DNA of 64,000 nucleotides from Pseudochelatococcus sp050946405 (GCF_050946405.1 NZ_JBMNUS010000008.1:62001-126000); one strand, 5' to 3'. Counted from the stretch's first letter, positions 7,275-15,113 are shown. Notes: generated by a model not told the origin, from the letters alone. Numbers and translations are program-made.

Positions 7275-9329
7275 ATGGACACGATGATCGAACTGCCGGC
7301 CATGCGCCGGTCGGCGGAGCTTGCGCCGAATACCGCCGATGCCGACAGCCGCACCGTCGAGGTGGTCTGGTCGGCCGGGGCGCGCGTCCGCCGTGCCACC
7401 TTCTTCGGCGAGCCTTATGACGAGGAACTCAGCCTCGACCCGGCCCATGTCCGGCTCGACCGGCTGAACGCGGGCGCACCGTTCCTGAAGGTGCACGAGC
7501 TCGACACGCTCGACGCGGTGATCGGTTCGGTCGTGCCGGGCTCGGCCCGGATCGAGAACGGCCGCGGCATCGCGCTGGTGCGGATCAGCGAGCGCGCCGA
7601 CGTAGAGCCGATCTGGCGCGACATCCAGGCCGGGCACATCCGCGCGGTCTCGATCGGCTACCAGGTCCACCGCTTCGAGGTCTCGAAGCCCGAGGCCGGC
7701 CGCGAACTCTGGCGGGCGGTGGACTGGACGCCGTTCGAGGTCTCCGCCGTCGCGGTCGGCGCCGATCCCGCCGCGGGCTTCCGCGCCCAGCATCCCCTTC
7801 ACGACTGCGTCCTCCACCGCCGGGACGCCCCCACAGCGCAAGGAGCATCCCCGATGACGGACAAGACCCAGACCCCGGCGAGCGACGCCACAACTCCCGC
7901 CACCACACAGCCGACCGAGCCGGTCGCAACCGAGGACACAACCATGACCGAGCCGAAAGCGGCTGCGCCTGACCCGAAGGTCTCGGCCAGCGAGACGCGC
8001 AGCCAGCCGAAGACGCAGGCAACTCCCGCGCCCGACACCGAGGCTGTCGCCACCCGCGCCCGCGAGGCCGAGCGCGACCGCGTCTCCACCATCTACGATC
8101 TGGCCGGGCGGCTGAACCTCGAGCGGGGCTTCGCCGAGGATCTGGTGAAACGCGGCGTCAGCGTGGACGAGTCCCGCCGCCTGATCCTCGACCAGGTCGC
8201 CGCGAAGTCGGACGAGACCCGGACCTTCCCCCATGTCCCGGTCCCGCTCGGCGGCCGCGACGAACGCATCACCCGCCGCGACGCCGTGGCGAACGCGCTG
8301 CTGCACCGCTACAGCCCGACGCTGTTCCAGCTGGAGGACGCCGCGCGCCAGTACCGCGGGATGACGCTGCTGGAACTGGCCCGCGAAAGCCTCGGCAATG
8401 CCGGGGTGAACACCCGGGGCCTGTCGCGCGACGAGGTGGCGACACGGGCCCTGCACTCGACCTCGGACTTCCCCGAGATCCTCTCGGCGGTCACCAACAA
8501 GACGCTGCGGCAGGCCTACGAGGCCTATCCCCGCACGTTCATGCTGTTCTGCCGCCAGGTGCTCGCCACCGACTTCAAGGCGATGCACCGGGTGCAGCTC
8601 GGCGAAGCGCCGCAACTGCTGGAGGTCGGCGAGAGCGGCGAGTTCAAGCGCGGGACGCTGGGCGAGAGCAAGGAGAGCTACAAGGTCAAGACCTATGGCC
8701 GGGTGGTCGCGATCACCCGCCAGACGCTGATCAACGACGACCTCGACGCCTTCACCCGGATCCCGGCCATGTACGGCAACTCCATCGCGCAGCTGGAGTC
8801 GGACGTGGTCTGGGGCATCATCACCGCCAACCCGGCCATGGCCGACGGCAACGCGCTCTTCCACACCACGCACAAGAACCTCGCAGGCACTGGCGCGGCG
8901 CTCGACGTCGGCAGTGTCGGCGCGGCCCGCGCCGCCATGGCCAAGCAGACCGGCCTCGACAAGAAGACGGTTCTGAACGTCCGCCCGGCCTTCCTGATCG
9001 TGCCCGCCTCGCTGGAGCTGAAGGCCGAGCAGCTGGTGGCCCAGAACCTGGTGCCCGCCGCGACGTCCAGCGTGGTGCCGCAGTCGATCCGGACGCTCGC
9101 GCCGATCAGCGAGCCCCGGCTCGACGCTGCCAGCGAGACCGCCTGGTATCTGGCGGCCTCGCCGAACCAGATCGACACCATCGAGTACGCCTATCTCGAG
9201 GGCCAGCAGGGCGCCTACATCGAGACCCGCAATGGCTTCGACGTCGACGGGGTCGAGATCAAGTGCCGCCTCGACTTCGGCGCCAAGGCCATCGACTGGC
9301 GCGGCCTCTACAAGAACCCGGGCGCGTAA
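7275..9329 (+). CDS. Prohead protease / major capsid protein fusion
   Basis: The 684-residue polypeptide joins a maturation protease (residues 1-190, with LDRLNAGAPFLKVHELD and IRAVSIGYQVHRFEV) to a Thr/Pro/Ala-rich scaffold-like linker (about 195-290) and a major capsid domain (about 330-684, with FPEILSAVTNKTLRQAYEAY and a gpT/HK97-like body). The protease would cleave the scaffold during head assembly. Such fusions are a recognised family. A good internal ribosome site and ATG at 7841-7856 could yield a shorter scaffold-capsid product. A hairpin follows the gene. Confidence 0.9.
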   Translation: MDTMIELPAMRRSAELAPNTADADSRTVEVVWSAGARVRRATFFGEPYDEELSLDPAHVRLDRLNAGAPFLKVHELDTLDAVIGSVVPGSARIENGRGIALVRISERADVEPIWRDIQAGHIRAVSIGYQVHRFEVSKPEAGRELWRAVDWTPFEVSAVAVGADPAAGFRAQHPLHDCVLHRRDAPTAQGASPMTDKTQTPASDATTPATTQPTEPVATEDTTMTEPKAAAPDPKVSASETRSQPKTQATPAPDTEAVATRAREAERDRVSTIYDLAGRLNLERGFAEDLVKRGVSVDESRRLILDQVAAKSDETRTFPHVPVPLGGRDERITRRDAVANALLHRYSPTLFQLEDAARQYRGMTLLELARESLGNAGVNTRGLSRDEVATRALHSTSDFPEILSAVTNKTLRQAYEAYPRTFMLFCRQVLATDFKAMHRVQLGEAPQLLEVGESGEFKRGTLGESKESYKVKTYGRVVAITRQTLINDDLDAFTRIPAMYGNSIAQLESDVVWGIITANPAMADGNALFHTTHKNLAGTGAALDVGSVGAARAAMAKQTGLDKKTVLNVRPAFLIVPASLELKAEQLVAQNLVPAATSSVVPQSIRTLAPISEPRLDAASETAWYLAASPNQIDTIEYAYLEGQQGAYIETRNGFDVDGVEIKCRLDFGAKAIDWRGLYKNPGA
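7841..7856 (+). promoter_or_regulatory. Internal ribosome site and start codon in the capsid fusion
   Basis: AGGAG (7841-7845) is followed 8 bases later by ATG (7854-7856), in frame with the fusion at residue 194, exactly where the protease domain ends and the linker begins (MTDKTQTPASD). Initiation here would make a 491-residue scaffold-capsid protein without the protease, like the nested scaffold genes of other phages. Use of the site is inferred from sequence. Confidence 0.5.
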
Positions 9330-9358
9330 CCCGCACCCCATCCTGAACCCTGACACAC

Positions 9359-9390
9359 GGGCGGTCCTGACGGGCCGCCCTTCGTCTTTC
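9359..9390 (+). terminator. Hairpin with T-rich tail after the capsid gene
   Basis: GGGCGG (9359-9364) pairs with CCGCCC (9375-9380) around a 10-base loop, followed by TTCGTCTTT. It lies 30 bases after the capsid stop and before the decoration gene. It looks like a weak intrinsic terminator or attenuator that would leave more capsid message than tail message. Confidence 0.5.
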
Positions 9391-9406
9391 CACGAGGATT
9401 CTCCCC

Positions 9407-9742
9407 ATGAAAAACTACGTCCAGCCCGGCAACACCATCACCCTGACCGCGCCCCATGCCGTCGCCTCCGGCGATGGCCTGCTCGTCGGCTCCATCTTCG
9501 GCATCGCCGCGGGCGCCGCCGCCATCGGCGATCCCGTCGAGACCGCGCTCGTCGGAATCTTCGACATCACCAAGGTCGGCTCCCAGGCCTGGACCGTCGG
9601 CGCCAAGGTCTATTGGGACGACACCAACAAGCGCTGCACCACGGTCGCCACCGACAACACCCTGATCGGCGTGGCCGTCGAAGCGGTGGCCAGCGGCGCG
9701 GGCGACACCATCGGCCGGGTCCGCCTGAACGCGACGTTCTGA
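9407..9742 (+). CDS. Capsid decoration-like protein, DUF2190 family
   Basis: A 111-residue beta-rich protein with the DUF2190 pattern: NYVQPGNTITLTAPHAVASG at the start, VGSIFGIAAGAAAIGD, and KVYWDDTNKRCTT in the second half. Members follow the major capsid gene and are thought to decorate or stabilise heads. GAGGA lies upstream of the ATG. The TGA overlaps the next ATG as TGATG. The family call is firm; the decoration role is from family context. Confidence 0.85.
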   Translation: MKNYVQPGNTITLTAPHAVASGDGLLVGSIFGIAAGAAAIGDPVETALVGIFDITKVGSQAWTVGAKVYWDDTNKRCTTVATDNTLIGVAVEAVASGAGDTIGRVRLNATF

Positions 9743-10053
9743 TGAGCGCCTTCGCCGCCGCGCTCAGTGGGCTCTTCGCCGATCCGAACATCGGCCGGGA
9801 CGCGGTCTACATCGCCGACGGCGGCGTGCCTGTGCTGGTGCGGGTCGTTGCCCGGCGCGCCGACGCCATCACCGACTTTGGCGATGCGCGGCTCTGGTCC
9901 GAAACCATCCGGATCGACCTGCGCGTCGCCGAGGTGGCGAACCCGCGCCCCGGCGACCGGATCGAGATCGACGGAGATGCTTTCCTCATTCAGGGCGAGC
10001 CCATCCGTGATCGCGAACGGCTGGTCTGGACTATCGATCTGAGGCCAGTGTGA
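9742..10053 (+). CDS. Head-tail joining protein
   Basis: A 103-residue protein starting MSAFAAALSGLFADPNIGRD and ending IRDRERLVWTIDLRPV, resembling gpFII-like head-tail adaptors of alphaproteobacterial siphophages. Its ATG shares a base with the upstream stop, and its TGA overlaps the next GTG start as GTGA. Position between the decoration protein and DUF6441 supports a role in the neck. No catalytic motif is visible. Confidence 0.75.
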   Translation: MSAFAAALSGLFADPNIGRDAVYIADGGVPVLVRVVARRADAITDFGDARLWSETIRIDLRVAEVANPRPGDRIEIDGDAFLIQGEPIRDRERLVWTIDLRPV

Positions 10054-10679
10054 AACTGAAGCTCGCCATCGATCCCGACATCGTCGCCCTGATGGCAGCC
10101 GAGGTCGCGGCCGGCGAACGCGCTGTCACCGCCGCCATGCGCGAGGCTGGCACCGGCCTGAAATCCGCCTGGCGCACACAGATCACCGGTGCGGGGCTGG
10201 GCACGCGCCTCGCCAACTCGATCCGCTCCGCCAGCTTTCCGAAGTCCGGCGAAAGCCTGAACGCGGCAGCACTGGTCTGGTCGAAGGCCCCGGTCATCGT
10301 GGGCGCGCATGACACTGGGCCGCTGATCCGCTCGAAGAACGGGTTCTGGCTGGCGATCCCGCTGCCTGCGGCGGGCAAGTCCCTGCGCGGCGGCCGGATC
10401 ACGCCCGGCGAGTGGGAACGGCGACGCGGGTTGCGCCTGCGCTTCGTCTATCGCCGCACCGGCCCGAGCCTGCTGGTGGCGGAGGGGCGGCTGAACACGA
10501 AGGGCCAGGCGGTGGTGTCGCGCTCGAAGACCGGGCGCGGAAAGGTCACCGCGCCGATCTTCCTGCTGGTGCCGCAGGTCAAGCTGCCGAAGCGGCTGGA
10601 TCTCGCTCGGGACGCGGACCGGGCATTGGACAGCGTGCCGGGGCTGATTGTCGCGAACTGGGTGGAGGCGAAGATTTGA
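10050..10679 (+). CDS. Phage neck/tail protein, DUF6441 family
   Basis: A 209-residue basic protein, starting at GTG (10050) coupled to the upstream stop. MREAGTGLKSAWRTQITGAG near the start and FWLAIPLPAAGKSLRGG in the middle match the DUF6441 family found between head-tail joining and tail terminator genes in related prophages. It probably helps tail completion, like gpZ-type proteins, but this is inferred from order. The late operon is interrupted immediately after it: 22 bases on, the stop of the leftward chromate gene appears. Confidence 0.75.
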   Translation: MKLKLAIDPDIVALMAAEVAAGERAVTAAMREAGTGLKSAWRTQITGAGLGTRLANSIRSASFPKSGESLNAAALVWSKAPVIVGAHDTGPLIRSKNGFWLAIPLPAAGKSLRGGRITPGEWERRRGLRLRFVYRRTGPSLLVAEGRLNTKGQAVVSRSKTGRGKVTAPIFLLVPQVKLPKRLDLARDADRALDSVPGLIVANWVEAKI

Positions 10680-10701
10680 CTGCGCCGCAACAAGAGCGGC
10701 C

Positions 10702-12069
10702 TCAGGTCAAGCCCATTGACGCCAGCGCGACACCGGCCAGCGCACAGCCCGCAAGTACCGTCACGGCGCCCAGCCGGAAGCGGAACACCGCCACGAGCGC
10801 GGCAAGCACCAGCGCCGCAGCCGCCAGGTTCACCGTGGACCAGACGGGCACATCGAGATCGAGGCCGAAGGACGTGAGGGTGCGCACCTCGTCGAAGACC
10901 ACATGCAGACCGAACCAGACGGCGAGGTTCAGGATGACGCCCACCACGGCCGCGGTGATGGCGGTGAGTGCGGCGGTCAGCACCGCGTTGTCGCGCAGAC
11001 GCTCGATGAAGGGCGCGCCGAGGAAGATCCACAGGAAGCAGGGAACGAAGGTCACCCACGTCGTCAGCAGCCCACCAAGCGTTGCCGCCATCAGGGGCGA
11101 CAGGCCGCTCGCCTCGCGGAAGGCACCCATGAAGCCCACGAATTGCGTCACCATGATCAGCGGGCCGGGCGTGGTCTCCGCCATGCCGAGCCCATCCAGC
11201 ATCTCGCCGGGAGCGAGCCAGCCGTAGTTGTGGACCGCCTCCTGCGCGACATAAGCCAGTACCGCATAGGCGCCGCCGAAGGTTACCACGGCCATGACGC
11301 TGAAGAAGCTCGCGATCTGCGAAAACACGTTCTCCGGCCCAAGTGCCGCGAACAACAGTCCAACCGGCGCCAGCCAGAGGACGAGGAAGACGCCGGAGAT
11401 GCGAAACGCCCAAGCCCGGTTGACCCGGGTGTGATCCGGCGATTCCTCGCCCAGCAGCGTATCGGCGTCGTCGACCTGGACCTTGCCGACCTTTCCGTGT
11501 CCGCCGCCGCCATGGAATGCTGGCAGGCCCGCCCGCGCGCCGAAGAACCCGATCAGGCCAGCGATCAGGATGATCAGCGGGAATGGGATGGCGAAGCCGA
11601 AGATCGCCACGAACGAGGCCGCGGCGATGGCGACCATCGCGCGGTTCTTGAGCGCACGCGAGCCGATGCGGATGACCGCCTGCACCACGATGGCGAGCAC
11701 CGCGGCCTTGAGCCCGAAGAACAGCGCCTCCACCGGCCCTACATTGCCGTAGAGCGCGTAGATCCAGCTCAGCGCCATGATCGCCACGACGCCGGGCAGC
11801 ACGAAGAGGACCCCCGCGATGATGCCGCCGAGCGTCCGGTGCATCAGCCAGCCGATATAGACGGCGAGTTGCATCGCCTCGGGGCCGGGCAGGAGCATGC
11901 AGTAGTTGAGCGCATGCAGGAACCGTTTCTCGCCCAGCCAGCGCTGCTCCTCGACCAGGATCCGGTGCATGAGCGCGATCTGCCCGGCCGGACCGCCGAA
12001 GCTCAGGAGACCGATGCGGGCCCAGATGCGGGTGGCGGCGGCCAGCGTGGGGTATGCGCGATCCTGCAT
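10702..12069 (-). CDS. chrA: Chromate efflux transporter ChrA
   Basis: A 455-residue inner-membrane protein of the long (two-domain) CHR family that exports chromate. Each half carries the repeated signature: SFGGPAGQIALMH near the N-terminus and TFGGAYAVLAYVAQEAV in the second half, with GPEAMQLAVYIGWLMH and TTPGPLIMVTQFVGFMGAF as paired motifs. About ten or more hydrophobic segments are visible. The start MQDRAYPTLAAATRIW is chosen because the ATG overlaps the upstream TGA (TGATG), coupling it to the rhodanese-ChrB gene. It is convergent to and embedded in phage late genes, so it is cargo rather than a virion gene. Confidence 0.95.
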   Translation of the reverse strand: MQDRAYPTLAAATRIWARIGLLSFGGPAGQIALMHRILVEEQRWLGEKRFLHALNYCMLLPGPEAMQLAVYIGWLMHRTLGGIIAGVLFVLPGVVAIMALSWIYALYGNVGPVEALFFGLKAAVLAIVVQAVIRIGSRALKNRAMVAIAAASFVAIFGFAIPFPLIILIAGLIGFFGARAGLPAFHGGGGHGKVGKVQVDDADTLLGEESPDHTRVNRAWAFRISGVFLVLWLAPVGLLFAALGPENVFSQIASFFSVMAVVTFGGAYAVLAYVAQEAVHNYGWLAPGEMLDGLGMAETTPGPLIMVTQFVGFMGAFREASGLSPLMAATLGGLLTTWVTFVPCFLWIFLGAPFIERLRDNAVLTAALTAITAAVVGVILNLAVWFGLHVVFDEVRTLTSFGLDLDVPVWSTVNLAAAALVLAALVAVFRFRLGAVTVLAGCALAGVALASMGLT

Positions 12070-12890
12070 CAGTCCGCCTTCGGCTTGTTCGTGGGCCAGT
12101 TGTGGGTCTCGTCGGTGGCGTCCCGCGCCCATCGGTAGAAGGCGTCGTAAAGCAACATCCCGGCCTCCAGCTGCTCCAGATCGTCGGAATACATCCGCGA
12201 CAGGCCGAGCGACGCGGCTAGCAGACCGGCCGCTTCGGGCGCGAGGTCGAGGCGGGCTGTATCGGCGCCGCGCACGATTGTCGCGAGCCGGTCGAGCGCG
12301 GGAATGCTCAGGCCGAACTCGGCCAGCATCACGTCGAAAGTGCAGAGGTCGTCCCGGTGGCTCCAGAACACGCCTTCGATGTCGAAGGGCGACGCGTTGT
12401 AACGTTCTGCCACGCCCACCACCTCGGCGGGCGCCACGAACAGGATGATCGCGCGGGGATCGAGAAAGCGCCGGATCAGCCAGGGACACGCGATGCGGTC
12501 GATCTTGGGGCGCGCGCGCGTGACCCAGATGGTGCGGCCCTGCGCGTCGCGCGCGGGCAACTTCGCGGGATCGATCAGCGGCAGTCCGGCGGAGCGCCAG
12601 GCCTCGAACCCACCCTCGAGATACTCCGAGGCGCAGCCCTCGGCGCGAAGCCAGGCGGCGGTGCCCTGACTGCGCCGGTGACCGGCCTGACAGACGGCGA
12701 TCGACGGCTGGCCGCCGAGTTGCGGCGCGAGGGCGGCGAGCGCCTGGTCGTCGATCCGGACAGAACCTGGGAGCAATCGTGGATCGGCGGCGAAATCTTC
12801 CTCGGACCGCACGTCGAGCAAAAGCGGTGCGCGGGGGGTTCCGATGATGCGGGTGAGCTTGTCGAACGAAATGGCATTGGGCGCAGGCAT
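12069..12890 (-). CDS. Rhodanese domain fused to ChrB C-terminal (chromate resistance) domain
   Basis: A 273-residue fusion. Residues about 8-115 are a rhodanese fold with LLLDVRSEEDFAADPRLLPG and the active-site Cys in VCQAGHRRSQG. Residues about 118-273 match the chromate-resistance ChrB C-terminal family (TRARPKIDRIACPWLIRRFL; WSHRDDLCTFDVMLAEFGL). The N-terminal DNA-binding domain of classical ChrB is absent, so a direct repressor role is unlikely. The product may sense or reduce chromate through its cysteines, but that is speculative. It is first in the two-gene chr operon and is coupled to chrA. Confidence 0.88.
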   Translation of the reverse strand: MPAPNAISFDKLTRIIGTPRAPLLLDVRSEEDFAADPRLLPGSVRIDDQALAALAPQLGGQPSIAVCQAGHRRSQGTAAWLRAEGCASEYLEGGFEAWRSAGLPLIDPAKLPARDAQGRTIWVTRARPKIDRIACPWLIRRFLDPRAIILFVAPAEVVGVAERYNASPFDIEGVFWSHRDDLCTFDVMLAEFGLSIPALDRLATIVRGADTARLDLAPEAAGLLAASLGLSRMYSDDLEQLEAGMLLYDAFYRWARDATDETHNWPTNKPKAD

Positions 12891-12970
12891 GTGCGTTCCT
12901 CCGTCGCCGGGGTTGAACAGGAACGCGATCTTCAGCTGGCGCCTCGTGGGGAGCTCGCAATCCCCATGGG

Positions 12971-13002
12971 TCCAGTTACCGGAAGTGCTCTGAAACTGTC
13001 AA
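12971..13002 (-). promoter_or_regulatory. Promoter of the chr cassette with MerR-type dyad
   Basis: On the minus strand a perfect -35 TTGACA (12997-13002) is spaced 18 bases from a TAACTG -10 (12973-12978). A near-perfect dyad (TCCAGT/ACCGGA, 12971-12983) overlaps the -10, and a looser AGTT/AACT dyad spans 12974-12997. Elongated spacers with dyads are typical of MerR-family metal-responsive promoters. No merR gene is adjacent, so the controller would act from elsewhere or be lost. The -35 is convincing; the regulator is inferred. Confidence 0.5.
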
Positions 13003-13060
13003 GAATTGCAAAGGTCAAGCTGCCCATGTTCGGGCGCTTCGGACATCGAAGAGACCCTCC

Positions 13061-13480
13061 ATGCCCACCCCTCGTGAAACCATCCTCGCCGCGCTGCACG
13101 CGCGGCTCTCGGCGCTGCCCGCCACCGCGCTCCGTGGCGAGGTGCTGACCGAGCGCGTTCCAGCCGAGGGCCTGCTGATCCTGCGCGACGGAGAGCCGGG
13201 GGAGCCCGATGTGACGCTGTCGCCGCTGGCCTATCACTACCAGCACCGCGCCGAGATCGAGGCGGTCGTTCAGGGCGCCGATCGTGACGCGGCATTCGAC
13301 ACGCTGACCGCCAGCATCGGCGCGACACTCGCCGCCGACCGCACGCTCGGCGGGCTCTGCGACTGGGTGGAGGCCGAAGCCCCGCGCCCTGTGGACCTGC
13401 CGGTCGAGGGCGCCGCCAGCCTGAAGGCCGCCGTGATCCCGGTGATCCTGCACTATTCCACGGCCGATCCGCTCGGCTGA
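13061..13480 (+). CDS. Phage tail terminator-like protein
   Basis: A 139-residue protein, starting MPTPRETILAALHARLSALP and containing LSPLAYHYQHRAEIEAVVQG. Homologues in prophages are often mislabelled acyl-CoA transferase. Its position before the tail tube gene and its size fit a tail terminator or completion protein (gpU-like). It begins about 60 bases after the chr promoter, so the phage operon resumes here. The GAAGAGACC before the ATG is a modest ribosome site. Confidence 0.65.
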   Translation: MPTPRETILAALHARLSALPATALRGEVLTERVPAEGLLILRDGEPGEPDVTLSPLAYHYQHRAEIEAVVQGADRDAAFDTLTASIGATLAADRTLGGLCDWVEAEAPRPVDLPVEGAASLKAAVIPVILHYSTADPLG

Positions 13481-13504
13481 TCCCGACAACCCGAGGAGAA
13501 CACC

Positions 13505-14446
13505 ATGGCACGAGCCCAGGGGGCGCGGGCGCTGATGGCGCTTGCGTTCGAGACGACCTATGGAACGCCGCCCGCCAGCGGCTTCACCCGCATGCCCTTC
13601 GCCAGCACGTCGCTCGGCGCCGAGCAGCCGCTGCTGAACTCGGAGCTGCTCGGCTACGGCCGCGATCCGCTGGCGCCGATCAAGGACGCGGTCACGGCGG
13701 ACGGCGATGTCGTCGTGCCGCTCGACGCCGAGGCCTTCGGGTTCTGGCTGAAGGCGGCGTTCGGTGCGCCGACGACCACGGGCGTGGAAGCGCCATACAG
13801 CCACGAGTTCCAGTCGGGGTCCTGGACGCTGCCCAGCATGTCGATCGAGACCGGCATGCCGGAGGTGCCGCGCTACGCGATGTATTCCGGCTGCGTGCTC
13901 GACCAGATCACCTGGCAGATGCAGCGCTCGGGCCTGCTGACCGCCACGGCGCGGCTGGTGGCGCAGGGCGAGACGGTGGGCACGACGACCAGCGCCGGAA
14001 CGCCTGCGGCGCTGGAACTGAAGCGTTTCGGGCATTTCAACGGCGCGATCACGCGAAACGGGACCGCCCTCGGCAACGTGGTCTCGGCCGAGATCACCTA
14101 TGCCAACAATCTCGACCGGATCGAGACCATCCGCTCGGACGGCCGCATCGACGGTGCGGATCCGTCCATCGCAGCGCTGACTGGCCGGATCGAGGTCCGC
14201 TTCGCCGACCAGACGTTGGTGACGCAGGCGATCAATGGCGAGGCCTGCGAGATGGAGTTCGCCTATGTGCTGCCGTCCGGCGAGAGCTTCACCTTCACCG
14301 TGCACGCCGTCTACCTGCCGCGCCCGCGCATCGAGATCTCCGGACCGCAGGGCGTCCAGGCGACGTTCGCCTGGCAGGCCGCCCGCGACAGCGTGGTCGG
14401 CCGGATGTGCACGGCAACCCTGATCAACGACATCGAGGTGTACTAA
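13505..14446 (+). CDS. Phage major tail tube protein
   Basis: A 313-residue protein with the tail tube pattern of siphophages: MALAFETTYGTPPASGFTRM near the N-terminus, a beta-rich centre (SWTLPSMSIETGMPEVPRY) and a Gly/Asp-rich second half. Subunits stack as hexamers to form the tail tube. GAGGAG precedes the ATG. It lies between the tail terminator and tail chaperone genes, the normal order. Confidence 0.85.
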   Translation: MARAQGARALMALAFETTYGTPPASGFTRMPFASTSLGAEQPLLNSELLGYGRDPLAPIKDAVTADGDVVVPLDAEAFGFWLKAAFGAPTTTGVEAPYSHEFQSGSWTLPSMSIETGMPEVPRYAMYSGCVLDQITWQMQRSGLLTATARLVAQGETVGTTTSAGTPAALELKRFGHFNGAITRNGTALGNVVSAEITYANNLDRIETIRSDGRIDGADPSIAALTGRIEVRFADQTLVTQAINGEACEMEFAYVLPSGESFTFTVHAVYLPRPRIEISGPQGVQATFAWQAARDSVVGRMCTATLINDIEVY

Positions 14447-14448
14447 GG

Positions 14449-14886
14449 ATGCTGACGCTCGACCTGAACAACGCTCCGCGCTGGCATGACCTCGCCCCCG
14501 GCGTCCGGGTGCAGCTCCGCCCGCTGACCACCGCGCTGATGGTGGCGACACGCAGCGATGCGGCCGTCGAGGCGGTTCCCGAGGAGGCTTCCGACGAGGA
14601 GCGCGCGGTCGCCTTCGCCAAGGCGCTGGCGCGGCGGGCGGTGCGCGCCTGGGAGGGCATCGGGGACGCGGACGGCAATCCCATCGATCCGAGCCTCGAG
14701 GCCATCGACGCGCTGCTCGATGTCTGGCCGATCTTCGAAGCCTTCCAGCTGACCTACGTCTCGAAGGGCCTGCTGCTGGAACAGGAAAAAAACGCCTCCG
14801 CGCTCTCGCCGAATGGTCCTTCGGCGGGGGCGAGCGCTACTGCGACGCCTGCGCGCAAGAATGCCCGGACTGCCCGGCGCGGCTGA
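14449..14886 (+). CDS. Tail assembly chaperone, zero-frame product (G-like)
   Basis: A 145-residue protein encoded directly after the tail tube gene, as expected for the chaperone that coats the tape measure protein. Residues 1-112 look structured (LRPLTTALMVATRSDAAVEA; IDALLDVWPIFEAFQLTYVS), while residues 115-145 are low-complexity Ser/Ala/Arg and look unlike real protein. That change coincides with a slippery heptamer at 14787-14793, where the -1 frame becomes the protein-like one. The short product therefore corresponds to lambda gpG. Confidence 0.8.
   Translation: MLTLDLNNAPRWHDLAPGVRVQLRPLTTALMVATRSDAAVEAVPEEASDEERAVAFAKALARRAVRAWEGIGDADGNPIDPSLEAIDALLDVWPIFEAFQLTYVSKGLLLEQEKNASALSPNGPSAGASATATPARKNARTARRG
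14787..14837 (+). promoter_or_regulatory. Programmed -1 ribosomal frameshift signal
   Basis: The heptamer AAAAAAC (14787-14793) sits in the correct X-XXY-YYZ phase for the chaperone frame (codons AAA AAC). Six bases later a strong two-part stem begins: GCGCTC (14800-14805) with GAGCGC (14832-14837), enclosing CGCCGAA (14807-14813) with TTCGGCG (14820-14826) and a 6-base loop. Slippery site, spacer and stem match known -1 signals. The slip continues translation to 15113. Confidence 0.82.
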
Positions 14887-15113
14887 ACCGTCCGGAAACG
14901 CCGGAGGGTTGGCAGGTCTGGGACCTGGTCGGCCGTCTCGGTGGTCAGCTGCGTGTCCTGCCGGGCGCCGTGATCGGCTGGGACATGTCGGCGGCGCTGG
15001 CGCTCGGTGACGCGCTCGGCGTGCCGCCGCTCGCCATGGCCGAACTGCTGCCCGTCATCGAGGCGGTGATGGTCGCAAAACTCAACGAACAGATGGATCA
15101 CTCCCATGGCTGA
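14793..15113 (+). CDS. Frameshift extension of the tail chaperone (T-like, DUF7697-like)
   Basis: After the -1 slip the frame reads 106 residues: RLRALAEWSFGGGERYCDAC, then a second CxxC pair (CPDCPARL), then RPETPEGWQVWDLVGRLGG, LPGAVIGWDMSAALALGDAL and a helical end. The full G-T-like product is 221 residues. There is no ATG or GTG in this frame before the VIGWDM region, so ordinary initiation would lose the conserved Cys-rich part. The stop (15111-15113) lies 8 bases inside the tape measure gene. The segment resembles proteins usually annotated separately as DUF7697. Four cysteines suggest metal binding. Confidence 0.78.
   Translation, partial: RLRALAEWSFGGGERYCDACAQECPDCPARLNRPETPEGWQVWDLVGRLGGQLRVLPGAVIGWDMSAALALGDALGVPPLAMAELLPVIEAVMVAKLNEQMDHSHG

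Noticed and set aside
6783..9356. 857-codon antisense ORF over portal and capsid genes
   Set aside because: Shadow of conserved virion genes; no recognisable motif and no ribosome site.
10702..12960. Reading chrA as a 752-residue protein
   Set aside because: The upstream 297 codons are an out-of-frame copy of the rhodanese-ChrB gene; the natural start is the coupled ATG at 12069.
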